This document shows, in pieces, positions 52,037-60,282 of a DNA stretch of 64,000 nucleotides. The notes beneath the pieces are model-generated. The model ran no database searches. It had not been told where the DNA came from and was given only the letters and a program-made list of their open reading frames with translations. The first letter of the stretch is position 1, and each line of letters begins with the position of its first letter. The stretch comes from Photobacterium marinum. Lineage in GTDB: Bacteria; Pseudomonadota; Gammaproteobacteria; Enterobacterales; Vibrionaceae. Made by a program: the position numbers and the translations under genes. The stretch lies in assembly GCF_000331515.1 (NCBI RefSeq), contig NZ_AMZO01000001.1:236228-300227 (forward strand). The letters run 5' to 3'.

Positions 52037-52366
52037 TCACTTCCCACAACCACCAATCCCTTCTTTCCAATCTTCAACTGCGGAACGTAACCATCTTAGT
52101 GGCATCAGTGTAACTGGGTTGGGGAAGCCGCGGGTTTGTCGCCATTTGTAGATGGTGGCTTTACTGGTGATGTGGAACATATCCAATACTTCTTGATGGC
52201 TGATCAGTTGAGGTGATGACTGCTCATCTAAGGCTTGTACTGGTTGTGATTCTTCGGGTGATTGCTCATGTTTATCTTTAGATTTTAACTGTGACGGTGT
52301 CACGTTAATGTCTGATTTCACGTTATATGAGATATCGACAGTAGGGTAGTTAGTGTAGTTGTACAT
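52037..52366 (-). CDS. Phage-type helix-turn-helix protein
   Basis: 109 residues from ATG 52366, with AGGAG eight bases upstream. The C-terminal half is an AlpA/MerR-like DNA-binding module: LISHQEVLDMFHITSKATIYKWRQTRGFPNPVTLMPLRWLRSAVEDWKE. Such proteins regulate island or prophage excision and replication. The N-terminal third (NYPTVDISYNVKSDINVTPSQLKS) recurs, in degenerate form, at 58970. The 5' end overlaps the stop of the zinc-ribbon gene by 17 bases. Confidence 0.75.
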   Translation of the reverse strand: MYNYTNYPTVDISYNVKSDINVTPSQLKSKDKHEQSPEESQPVQALDEQSSPQLISHQEVLDMFHITSKATIYKWRQTRGFPNPVTLMPLRWLRSAVEDWKEGIGGCGK

Positions 52367-52562
52367 CTTTCTGCTCCTCATCTACTTCAAACCATGCGTT
52401 TTCACCATCTGCTTCAATCATTCCGGTGGCGCCGCAGTCTAAACATTTGGCTTGGTCGCCAGAATAAAGCCATTCGTCATTACCTCGTTCGGTGGTAACT
52501 TCAATCTGAACACTTTCGCACCGTTCGCATGTCAGCCAGCTTGGTCTTAGTTTCTTACTCAT
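52350..52562 (-). CDS. Small zinc-ribbon phage protein
   Basis: 70 residues with two cysteine pairs, C-x2-C in LTCERCESVQ and C-x2-C in AKCLDCGATG, 22-25 residues apart, which should bind one zinc ion. The size recalls P2 Ogr-type activators, but the spacing and second pair differ. The tail is acidic. It probably belongs to one operon with its neighbours on both sides. Confidence 0.6.
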   Translation of the reverse strand: MSKKLRPSWLTCERCESVQIEVTTERGNDEWLYSGDQAKCLDCGATGMIEADGENAWFEVDEEQKDVQLH

Positions 52563-52629
52563 TGCAATGTTCCTGATTCGGGAATTTACTGGTCAGGTAA
52601 ATTCGGTTAAAAGTTGAAAGGGTGAGGGC

Positions 52630-52881
52630 TCATGCTTTCCCCCTGGTTCGGTTATGAACTTTTACTTGGTAGCTGATATCAGTCCATTGGTACACGCACT
52701 GTTTTACTTGCTTCATAATTCCGAGTTCGCAAAATGCTCGGATGTAGTGATAACCGCGGGAACGGTCGAGTTCCAAAAGGAAAGCGAGCTGGCCGCCGTT
52801 GGGAACTTCATTCGTTTTTTCAAAGTGCGCTTTGCATGTTTCAAGTGCGTGGTTTTCCGCTTTGGTGAGTATGATTTCCAT
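52630..52881 (-). CDS. Small phage-associated protein, possible winged helix
   Basis: 83 residues (MEIILTKAENHALETCKAHFEKTNEVPNGGQLAFLLELDRSRGYHYIRAFCELGIMKQ). The pattern (helix, then LAFLLELDRSRGYHYIRAFCELG) fits a winged-helix DNA-binding module, and the C-terminus is basic (KVHNRTRGKA). AAGGAG lies upstream. I do not recognise a family. Confidence 0.5.
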   Translation of the reverse strand: MEIILTKAENHALETCKAHFEKTNEVPNGGQLAFLLELDRSRGYHYIRAFCELGIMKQVKQCVYQWTDISYQVKVHNRTRGKA

Positions 52882-52890
52882 TGCCGCTCC

Positions 52891-53274
52891 TTAGCTTTTT
52901 ATTGTCCTCACAAAATCGGATGGTTCGGTGATTTGGTGCAGGCGAATTCGGTTTAAGGTGTGCCAGCATTTGGCGTCGCCTTTGAAAACGCCGTCGCATC
53001 CGTTCGGTAATTGGCTGTCGCATTTTTCACATTTGCTAAGTGTTACGCGTAACTTTGGTATTACTTCGTGAACGCGGTGAATCATTGAAGATATGGCTTC
53101 GTCTTCACTGAGTGTTTCGCCGGGTGGGGCAAAGAATTCGCAGATCTCTTTCAGCATTGCGGATTCTTTTAGGCCGATAACAGATGTAACTTTCCTTTGC
53201 CCTAATGCTTTGCGGCGATCGCGAAGGGCTTGTTGCCGACGGCGGCTTTGTAGAATTTTGGTTTCTTTGTTCAT
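52891..53274 (-). CDS. Phage-associated cysteine-containing protein
   Basis: 127 residues. The N-terminus is highly basic (QSRRRQQALRDRRKALGQRKV), then an acidic part, then CEKCDSQLPNGCDGVFKGDAKCWH with four cysteines and a His that could bind zinc. The function is unknown. Its ATG overlaps the stop of the short frame at 53271 (ATGA), so the genes are coupled. Confidence 0.5.
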   Translation of the reverse strand: MNKETKILQSRRRQQALRDRRKALGQRKVTSVIGLKESAMLKEICEFFAPPGETLSEDEAISSMIHRVHEVIPKLRVTLSKCEKCDSQLPNGCDGVFKGDAKCWHTLNRIRLHQITEPSDFVRTIKS

Positions 53275-53384
53275 AGCTGTTCAACCTCATCCAGTTGTTT
53301 GGCTTTTTCGATCAGCTGGTTTGAAAGGTTGTGGATCTCGGCAGAGTTTGCGGCCTGAATATGGTATCTGTTCGGATTGATCAT
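53271..53384 (-). CDS. Short 37-residue phage protein at the breakpoint
   Basis: A frame from ATG 53384 to TGA 53271 encodes MINPNRYHIQAANSAEIHNL followed by a helical tail, overlapping the next gene by four bases as ATGA. It lies right at the junction with the gene D relic on the other strand, so it may be an intact small gene or the start of one that once differed in length. Confidence 0.4.
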   Translation of the reverse strand: MINPNRYHIQAANSAEIHNLSNQLIEKAKQLDEVEQL

Positions 53385-53387
53385 GTT

Positions 53388-53916
53388 GATCAGGTGTCAG
53401 AATCTGACATGAACCTGTTAACCCGCTTGGCCAAGCGTTACGGTGCTGTCAGCAAGCCTGCCAACGGCTAGTGGCTGTTTTTAAAAGAAGGCGAGGGTAA
53501 GTCTGCCTCAGGCAAAAAGCTTACTAGTATCACTATCAGGCCGGAGCAGGTAACGAACTGGCAGTGCCGGTTTAGTTCTCGAAACGATGTTCGTCGTGTG
53601 ACCGCTACTTATCACGATGTTGAATCTGGCGATACCAAAGAAGTGTCAACCGGAACTGGTGAGCCGGAATTTAAAATCGTCTTCAAGTATCCCAATTACG
53701 ACGAAGCAAAAGCTGCAGTGGCTGCAAGGGCCAAAGCGGTGAAGTCGGGGTGATGTCACCATACCTGCAAATATGTCACTAATGCCGTTAGTGGCTGAAG
53801 GACACCTCACGCTTGACGGGTTCGGTAATGTTGAAGACGGTAAGTGGCGATTAAAGATGGTGGAATGGTCACTCAGCGAGTTGGGCTTGCAGTTGCGGTT
53901 ATCTGGAGTTCATGGG
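53388..53916 (+). pseudogene. Remnant of P2-type phage late control protein D
   Basis: Reading this stretch gives an internal part of gpD: ESDMNLLTRLAKRYGAVSKP, then an in-frame TAG at 53469, then WLFLKEGEG ... ITIRPEQVTNWQCRFSSRNDVRRVTATYHDVESG, a stop at 53751, and after a one-base frame shift near 53748 PANMSLMPLVAEGHLTLDGFGNVEDGKWRLKMVEWSLSELGLQLRL. gpD forms the baseplate hub of contractile tails. No start and no intact frame remain, so it is a relic showing that the region once held a P2-like prophage. Confidence 0.75.
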
Positions 53917-54025
53917 ACGTGTGCAAAATTTTAAAAATACTATCATAACTGGTCATTACCACCTATTTTTAGACGTAGGAAACAAACTGTGTAAATCTGC
54001 ATAGTTTCTGGCGTTAGTTGGATAG

Positions 54026-54057
54026 CCTCCTTTTATGCGATATACCATAAAAGGAGG
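54026..54057. repeat. Perfect 12-bp inverted repeat
   Basis: CCTCCTTTTATG at 54026-54037 and its complement CATAAAAGGAGG at 54046-54057, with an eight-base loop. A weaker outer pair, GTTAG / CTAAC, flanks it. No T tail follows on either strand, so it is not a typical terminator. Function unknown. Confidence 0.6.
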
Positions 54058-54109
54058 AATGCTAACTCTTGATTATATTTGAGGCATTGATAGAAGGTTT
54101 ATCAGTTTT

Positions 54110-54793
54110 TCAACTTTTTTCTAACCATATTCGACGATGGAAGAAAATAATTAGAATTAAGTCAAGTACAGAAAAAAACACTAATAAAGATATACCAATC
54201 ATTAATAAAGGAGATATCATTATGAACCAAGTTACTCCTCCTTCTTGCCCTTTTTTTTTGGAGCATGGGTTTTTACTTTTACTATATTGAGGTAGATCCT
54301 GTCCCATACAAAAATTAGAGAAAAAATTAGATGAGCTAAAAACTATATCCCAGCCTGGGTTGTAAAAAACATCATGGCGACTAACTATTTGTTTTGATTC
54401 ATCTGCAATGTCACCATGTTGGATGACTTTATTGTTGAAGTGGATGATGGAAAATAATGGAAATATGATAAAGAAAAATAAAAAAGCCCCTTGGTAACGA
54501 CGAGCGAGTTTTGACCGGTAATCTAATCTTTCAAATCCAAAAATAGGAATCGAACTTGCCCAGTTATCCATTGAGTAGTTACGAGCATATACACGGCCAA
54601 TAGCTGTCAAGATAAGCATCATTACACTTATGATAAAAATAGCCAAATAGGAACCTGGAATGGGACGGTCATCAAGAAGTACTGCTTTAGATATAGGGTT
54701 TACACCTTGAGAAACGGAATAAGCATTTACTGCATAAAATAAAGTTGCAGTTCCTATTAGAGACCAAAGTTTATTGAGTTGAGACATATTCAT
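54110..54793 (-). CDS. Four-helix membrane protein, unknown function
   Basis: 227 residues. Membrane helices are predicted at about 8-27, 48-68, 98-118 and 187-212. Between helices 3 and 4 is an outer loop of about 70 residues with Asp, Ser and Lys, ending in a basic SKSKNPCSKKKGQ stretch. No family is recognised. It starts ten bases after the upstream gene on this strand, so both form one operon. Base composition is noticeably AT-richer than the surrounding chromosome. Confidence 0.65.
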   Translation of the reverse strand: MNMSQLNKLWSLIGTATLFYAVNAYSVSQGVNPISKAVLLDDRPIPGSYLAIFIISVMMLILTAIGRVYARNYSMDNWASSIPIFGFERLDYRSKLARRYQGAFLFFFIIFPLFSIIHFNNKVIQHGDIADESKQIVSRHDVFYNPGWDIVFSSSNFFSNFCMGQDLPQYSKSKNPCSKKKGQEGGVTWFIMISPLLMIGISLLVFFSVLDLILIIFFHRRIWLEKS

Positions 54794-54803
54794 AATGTCA
54801 ACC

Positions 54804-56354
54804 TTATTTTAATGTGTTAGAGGCATTAGTTGAAAGTGTAAGTGATAAATTTACTTCTATATTTATACCCGTCTGAGTAATATACATTGAAGGACTATCT
54901 TTTTTAATTTGTATAGTTTGGTCAGAAATGTCAACGTAAGCAACTAAACCACTATTAGTTTCAAAAAAATCTATCTCTCCTGAAGTGATTTTAGTATGGT
55001 CGGTTTTTATTTTTAATTCTTTATTGATTGGGCCTATACCATAACCGCAAAGATTAAACCTGTCAGTTTTGGCTTTTATTGATATTGATTCAGGGGCTGT
55101 TAATGTCGCAGAGTATTTAAAGATGCCACTATTTGTTGGTGTGATATTTATTATGCCATTTAAGGTATTATCACCATCAAGTCTTATTGCTTTTTTATCT
55201 GTACATCCCCCTGTAATCCCAGGGTCTACAACAACATATAGTTCACCACTAGCCTTGAGTGACGTTGGAATGGAAAAAGTAATATTTCCATTATTAATCC
55301 AGTTAATTTTAGGTTTAGAAACTAACGAGCCTATTATTGGCCCTCCACGATCTAAATTCACCTCCCAAAAAGCTCCAAGTAATTTATCAATTTTATTTCC
55401 AGCAAGTCGCCCATGTTTCTGAAATATTTCAAATGGTATTTTAATGGGAGTTTCTGGTGTAAGAGCATCTTCTATCAGTTTTCCAGATAACATAATCCAA
55501 AAGTCTTTTTCTACATTGTTCAAGATGTTATTTATATTATCTTTATGAGATTTTCGTCTTTTTTCGATGTTATTTTTTGTGGTTGTTAAATTATTACTAT
55601 GTAAATCAGGATTGTTTTGTTTTTCAGATAGAAAAACCAGTATCCCATCATTGCTAGGGATAAGAGTGTGTAGATATAAATTTTTGTTTTTATTTGTGGC
55701 TGGGATAGTGGCATTTATTTCTATGTTGGAATCACCCAATACACTAATTTCTTTTATTGTTTTTTCAGGAGAGTTAATAGGGATTCTTATGTTTATTGGT
55801 ACTTTTAATTCTGTGATTCTAGTTGGCTCTACAATGAAATCGGAGCTCAGCGCGATTAACCAAGCTTTAAAATTGCTATAGGGGATTTTTTTATAACTTA
55901 CATTAATATCAATTAGAAAAATATCGAGTAAAATATTATCACTTGTAGTTCTACTTAGGTCTATAGCACCTTTTGCTTTAATGGGTACTTTTACATCCTC
56001 AGTAATTAAATTACCTTCCATACTCAGGTAGATTCCATTGATTGAAAAGTCCAGCTTAGCGGAGTTAACATTAATCTCAGCATCTTTAAGACGGATCTTA
56101 TAGCCAGATTCAGTGATTAAGGATAGAATGTTGTTAAATATTCTATCTCGTAGAAAAAGCATTGAGAAATTTTTTTCAGGGGTGGAGCCCAAAGCGAGAA
56201 ATCGGTCCTCATAGATCGTGAAATTGTCATCAGGATTGAATTTGATAATACTCTGATCTTTAGAAAATCCGAGAGATGGAACCAGCACTATAAAAATAAA
56301 TATCATTACTGCCGTTAAAATACTGCAATCGAGAAAATGCTTATTAAATGCCAT
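54804..56354 (-). CDS. Exported or membrane-anchored beta-rich protein, unknown function
   Basis: 516 residues. One hydrophobic segment near the N-terminus (about 12-30, ending SLGFSKDQ) is a signal peptide or anchor. The rest is predicted beta-rich, with a repeated strand-turn pattern (KIRLKDAEINVNSAKLDFSINGIYLSMEGNLI) near the start and a C-terminal region with three cysteines in GGCTDKK and NLCGYG. A Lys/Asn-rich middle (about 270-290) looks like a linker. No domain is recognised. The gene is strongly AT-rich and forms an operon with the membrane protein at 54110. Confidence 0.65.
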   Translation of the reverse strand: MAFNKHFLDCSILTAVMIFIFIVLVPSLGFSKDQSIIKFNPDDNFTIYEDRFLALGSTPEKNFSMLFLRDRIFNNILSLITESGYKIRLKDAEINVNSAKLDFSINGIYLSMEGNLITEDVKVPIKAKGAIDLSRTTSDNILLDIFLIDINVSYKKIPYSNFKAWLIALSSDFIVEPTRITELKVPINIRIPINSPEKTIKEISVLGDSNIEINATIPATNKNKNLYLHTLIPSNDGILVFLSEKQNNPDLHSNNLTTTKNNIEKRRKSHKDNINNILNNVEKDFWIMLSGKLIEDALTPETPIKIPFEIFQKHGRLAGNKIDKLLGAFWEVNLDRGGPIIGSLVSKPKINWINNGNITFSIPTSLKASGELYVVVDPGITGGCTDKKAIRLDGDNTLNGIINITPTNSGIFKYSATLTAPESISIKAKTDRFNLCGYGIGPINKELKIKTDHTKITSGEIDFFETNSGLVAYVDISDQTIQIKKDSPSMYITQTGINIEVNLSLTLSTNASNTLK

Positions 56355-56737
56355 TTTGGATATATCCTTTGTTATTTTTAGTGGATATGGCTAGATATGA
56401 CTATGTTGATAGTATAGATAATTATATATCAGTGTATTACTTTTTTTGAGAACCAATGCAGTATGATATTTAAAAAGAATGAGATTGTTTCTATTCGTGT
56501 GAGAAATTTTTTATGGGATGGGATAAGGTGAGTGGGAATAGGTTGAAATAAATAGCTATTAAGCTATGAAACAATTCTGCCGGAACAAGGGATTAATTGG
56601 TATAAATTTCAGTAGAAGGATCTCAAATGAGGAATTGAACATTTTTTATATTTTGTCTCCATAATGTGTCCGAATAATTAGCGTATGGTGATTTAATCCT
56701 TATAAAACAATATATTAAACTTGATTTTTCGTAGTCC
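56355..56737. other. AT-rich intergenic region
   Basis: 383 bases between the 516-residue gene and the integrase fragment. It probably holds the promoter of the two-gene operon. I see no supportable gene or repeat. Confidence 0.5.
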
Positions 56738-56868
56738 AGCCACGTTAAAGAAGCGTACACAAGCGATTTACCATTCTTTCGTAAAAAACTACTTCCTTGG
56801 TGCCTTCCTCGGCAGAAACGTCGAAATCATCCCCGCCCGAGAGTGGATGCAGTGGCTCGATTCCATTA
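56738..56868 (+). pseudogene. Fragment of a second integrase gene
   Basis: The DNA and its translation (PATLKKRTQAIYHSFVKNYFLGAFLGRNVEIIPAREWMQWLDSI) match residues 109-152 of the intact integrase at 45910 at about four of five positions. Both ends are lost; the frame then runs on into unrelated sequence to 57032. It shows that a related element once stood here. Confidence 0.85.
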
Positions 56869-57064
56869 GACCACTACAGTTGTTGAAGTTAAGAAAGACA
56901 GTAAATTCAGGCTTATTAGTATTTAAGGGAGCGAAACCCTTCCTTGATATTTTTAGACTCTTATTTTCGTTATGTGATTCGGTTCTCTCTGTTGCATATT
57001 GGCTTGTCTATCCTTTATTTCTAGTTAAATGAAAACAATGGGAGCAAAAATACTCTAAACGCTT

Positions 57065-57088
57065 GCTCAAATCGACACATTTACAAGG
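57065..57088 (+). other. Possible att-type segment related to the intact integrase leader
   Basis: GCTCAAATCGACACATTTACAAGG resembles the sequence just before the intact integrase (GCTCAAATCAGCGACTTTACAAGG with one gap), but here it lies after the integrase fragment. It may be the leader of another degraded copy or a recombination site. Confidence 0.35.
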
Positions 57089-57124
57089 CGCGACTAAACC
57101 TTTGCTACACATGACCTCTCAGAT

Positions 57125-57138
57125 TTGATCCAAATCAA
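57125..57138. promoter_or_regulatory. Perfect FNR box upstream of the PLP decarboxylase
   Basis: TTGATCCAAATCAA matches TTGAT-N4-ATCAA exactly. It is centred about 193 bases before the decarboxylase start with no gene between. Oxygen-dependent activation by FNR is inferred; the start of transcription is not known. Confidence 0.6.
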
Positions 57139-57324
57139 CCGTGCTTTTTGTTTTGTCTATTGAACCATATGTACCAGGTCGACACTGTACTATAGATATT
57201 AGTAATAGCCGGAAATACAAGAGGAAGTACAAAGATAGTTATTGGTTGCTGAAGAGTTGTTGTGAGTCTCTTTGCCATAGGATATCGCGTTTGGGGGATG
57301 AGAATGATTGAAAGGGAACGTTAT

Positions 57325-58941
57325 ATGGGAAAAGCACTAACAAATCACAAATCAAAATATGACGATACCAGCTTCGAAATACCAACAGAAGGACTGACTG
57401 ATGAACAGAGAACACTCTGCCTAGAAGTGTTCAAGAACTATATCGATGTTCAGAAAAATCATTGTCTCGGTTATCAAGTCAATCAAAGAATGGATTACAA
57501 AGAGGATGTGGAGTTCTTTCTCAATTGTCACGTAAACAATGTCGGTGATCCATTTATCAACGGTAACTATACGCTTAGCAGTAAACAGATGGAGAAAGCC
57601 GTTCTCAATTATTATGCAAAGCTATGGAATGCGAAAGTTCCCCATGAACCACAAGACATGGAAAGCTTCTGGGGATATGTGTTGTCAATGGGGAGCACAG
57701 AAGGGAATTTTTACGGTTTATGGAACGCGAGAGACTATCTTGCCGGAAGAAAGCTTGTTGCTGATGAAGTGCAAGAAAAGTTTAGGCATACCAGTTATCT
57801 TCATCCGAAGTATATTGAAAATAAGCCGCATGCATATAAGCCGGTTGCTTTTTTCTCCCAAGATACGCATTACTCTATTATTAAAGCTCTGCGCGTATTG
57901 AATATACCCACTTTTAGTGAAATCGGACATACGGATTATCCCGGTCAGAATCCACTTGATACCGATGGTAATTGGCTGAATAACAAGGAAGTGCCTTCTA
58001 TATATGGAAGTTCTGGGCCAGGTTCAATTGATGTAGATAAATTGGCAATTCTTGTTGAATTTTTTGCAGAGAGAAACTATCCAATTATTATCTGCTGTAA
58101 CTATGGTTCTACTTTCAAAGGGGCATATGATGATGTTGAAGAAATTCAAAATAAATTAATGCCTATATTTGAAAAGTATGGCTTGGTAAACAGAGATGTG
58201 AACTACATTGATCTTGATGAAGAAGGCAATGAAATAGTTAAAGTTGATAAGCGTAATGGTTACTGGATACATGTGGATGGTGCACTAGGAGCATCTTATA
58301 TGCCGTTTATTGAAATGGCATACAAGAAAAAATTAATAAACCAAAGGGGGCCAATTTTCGACTTCAGGCTTCCTATTGTTAACTCAATAGTAATGAGTGG
58401 ACACAAATGGCCCGGAGCACCTTGTCCATGTGGAATTTTCATGACAAAAGTTAAGTATCAGCTGTTTCCACCAGCTGATCCTGAATATATTGCTTCCCCG
58501 GATACGACTTTTGCAGGTTCCCGTAATGGTTTTTCTCCTATCATCATGTGGAACCATCTGGCAAAACATAGTTATGATACACAGATGCAACAAGCTCTGT
58601 ATTGTGAAGAACTTACTAGGTATGCAGAAGACCAGTTAAACACTGTAAAAGACTGTCATCCTAATATTGAATTGTTCATAGAGCGGACACCATTGGCGTT
58701 GACTATCCGCTTTCGCAAGCCGATCAAACCAATTATTAATAAATATTCGCTCTCGTGTGAATCGCTTAAGGTCCATGGTGATGTGCGTCATTATGTGCAT
58801 ATTTATATAATGCCATCTACCAGTAAGGAAATTATCGATAAGTTGGTTGATGAGCTTAAACAGGATGGGACCTTCGAAAACGATGGTGTAAGCATGCTTC
58901 TTGATGAACGAAGTAGTCAAATGGATGTACTAATTAAATAG
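57325..58941 (+). CDS. Group II PLP-dependent amino-acid decarboxylase
   Basis: 538 residues of the group II decarboxylase superfamily (histidine, glutamate, tyrosine and aromatic types). FWGYVLSMGSTEGNFYGLWNARDYL binds the cofactor phosphate and ring, WIHVDGALGASYMPF carries the conserved Asp, and VMSGHKWPGAPCPCGIF holds Lys361, the likely Schiff-base lysine. The pattern is closest to plant serine decarboxylase and histidine decarboxylase-like enzymes, but the amine produced cannot be read. I chose ATG 57325 for its AAGGGA seven bases upstream; ATG 57304 also has a possible site. No antiporter is adjacent. It sits between remnants of an integrase and an HTH gene. Confidence 0.85.
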   Translation: MGKALTNHKSKYDDTSFEIPTEGLTDEQRTLCLEVFKNYIDVQKNHCLGYQVNQRMDYKEDVEFFLNCHVNNVGDPFINGNYTLSSKQMEKAVLNYYAKLWNAKVPHEPQDMESFWGYVLSMGSTEGNFYGLWNARDYLAGRKLVADEVQEKFRHTSYLHPKYIENKPHAYKPVAFFSQDTHYSIIKALRVLNIPTFSEIGHTDYPGQNPLDTDGNWLNNKEVPSIYGSSGPGSIDVDKLAILVEFFAERNYPIIICCNYGSTFKGAYDDVEEIQNKLMPIFEKYGLVNRDVNYIDLDEEGNEIVKVDKRNGYWIHVDGALGASYMPFIEMAYKKKLINQRGPIFDFRLPIVNSIVMSGHKWPGAPCPCGIFMTKVKYQLFPPADPEYIASPDTTFAGSRNGFSPIIMWNHLAKHSYDTQMQQALYCEELTRYAEDQLNTVKDCHPNIELFIERTPLALTIRFRKPIKPIINKYSLSCESLKVHGDVRHYVHIYIMPSTSKEIIDKLVDELKQDGTFENDGVSMLLDERSSQMDVLIK

Positions 58942-58969
58942 TAGATATAAAACCGTACTTCCCCAGACA

Positions 58970-59039
58970 TTAACTGTGACGGAGTCACGTTAATGTCTGA
59001 TGTCATGTTATATAAGACATCGATAGTAGGGTAGTTAGT
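58970..59039 (-). pseudogene. Fragment of a second phage HTH gene
   Basis: About 70 bases match 52285-52354 within the HTH gene at 52037 at roughly 87 per cent, including GTGACGG-GTCACGTTAATGTCTGAT and GTAGGGTAGTTAGT. The encoded part is NYPTIDVLYNMTSDINVTPSQL. The DNA-binding half is gone. It marks the far end of the decayed second element. Confidence 0.8.
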
Positions 59040-59109
59040 CTCTTTAAGCCGAGCACACGATTTACAACCAGCCTGATTTCTAACAGGTGTGTAGGCGTTA
59101 TCTGAGAAG

Positions 59110-60117
59110 TTAAAATCGATACAACAATCCCACACTAAACAGTCCGGCGCTGGCATCGTAAAAGTTAATATCACTGTCATCTTCAAACCATGAGATGCTT
59201 CCGTTGGCGAACCAACCTTCCCAGCCAAATGGTTTGGAATAGAAGGCTGTAAAGCTGGCTCCCAACTGGGTACTGTCTGCTTTCTGCCCATATACCGGGT
59301 TGGCTTCATCAAAAGATAGGTCTGCAATATATAGGTTGCTGACCAGTCGCCAACGGTTAACAAAATAGATGTAATTAAATCCGAGTGACAGGCTTTCATA
59401 AGCCATTGCTCTGCCGTCACTGTCGTGATCGTTATAAGAAATCGCAGGGACTAATCGATGTTTTGGCTTGTCCCAGTCAAAAGTATACTCAGCCGTAACA
59501 CGGTGGTTATCACCATTACGATTCAGCAGGGTCCTTTCTGCATCTGATAAAGCGACAGATGCGCCACTGCGTTCATTGTCGATATCGACATCCCGGTAAG
59601 AGTATCGAAGTTCCAGCCCAGTTCCGTATACCTTGCTCCAGATTAAGCGATAGCCGTCTGCGCTGCGATCTGTTTTTGTTCTCGGGCTACCGGTCAGAAA
59701 AGGGTCTTCCCATACCTCGGTGGCTAATGGGGTGTACAATAAGCTGGCCCCGAGAATACCAGCACTGCCGATTTCCTGCCTGATCCCGGCTAGGGTAGAG
59801 AAATCAAATCGTATGTAGTCTTCAAGTTGGTTACCAAGGAAAATCTGGGTGCGAGTATCTGCAAAGGTATAAGCAAGTTCTGCTGCTATTACAGGTATTG
59901 CCGAGCTTTCGCTGTCGGGCTTGTCGTTTACTGAGTTAATGGTGTCGTTACTCAAATCTACTGACCCGAATTTAGCGAGGTTATTAGATTCGACTGTCGT
60001 GCCGCCAATACCGACATTAACAAAACCACCAAAGCCGTTTTCTTTCGGAATTGGCTCGATTGCGTAGCTGGTAGGAATACTGCACAAAAGTAACACGAGA
60101 AGCAGTTGAAACCGCAT
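59110..60117 (-). CDS. DUF2860 outer-membrane protein
   Basis: 335 residues. A signal peptide ends at SYAIEP. The mature protein is a beta barrel of alternating strands ending YRF, the usual outer-membrane C-terminus. The order of motifs (GFGGFVNVGIG near the start, LAYTFADTRTQIFLGNQLEDYIRFD, then paired strands to the end) matches the DUF2860 family common in Vibrionaceae. Function unknown; a porin-like or surface role is possible. Start ATG 60117 follows GGGAT. Confidence 0.8.
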   Translation of the reverse strand: MRFQLLLVLLLCSIPTSYAIEPIPKENGFGGFVNVGIGGTTVESNNLAKFGSVDLSNDTINSVNDKPDSESSAIPVIAAELAYTFADTRTQIFLGNQLEDYIRFDFSTLAGIRQEIGSAGILGASLLYTPLATEVWEDPFLTGSPRTKTDRSADGYRLIWSKVYGTGLELRYSYRDVDIDNERSGASVALSDAERTLLNRNGDNHRVTAEYTFDWDKPKHRLVPAISYNDHDSDGRAMAYESLSLGFNYIYFVNRWRLVSNLYIADLSFDEANPVYGQKADSTQLGASFTAFYSKPFGWEGWFANGSISWFEDDSDINFYDASAGLFSVGLLYRF

Positions 60118-60282
60118 AGTGATATCCCATGGTAATGCAGAAATTAAGTTAAAAAATTAGGAGAATTAGGCCCGCTTGTAAATTATCGAAGGTGAGAAAA
60201 TGCCGCAGAAATGTTCATGAAAGTAGCAGAAGAGCCTTGTTTACAGCGCTTTATTCTGATTTTTGATGATGTTATTTAATAG

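Noticed and set aside
56869..57032. The part of the 56721-57032 frame beyond the integrase fragment.
   Set aside because: It shares nothing with the integrase or another family and is an accidental extension of the fragment's reading frame.
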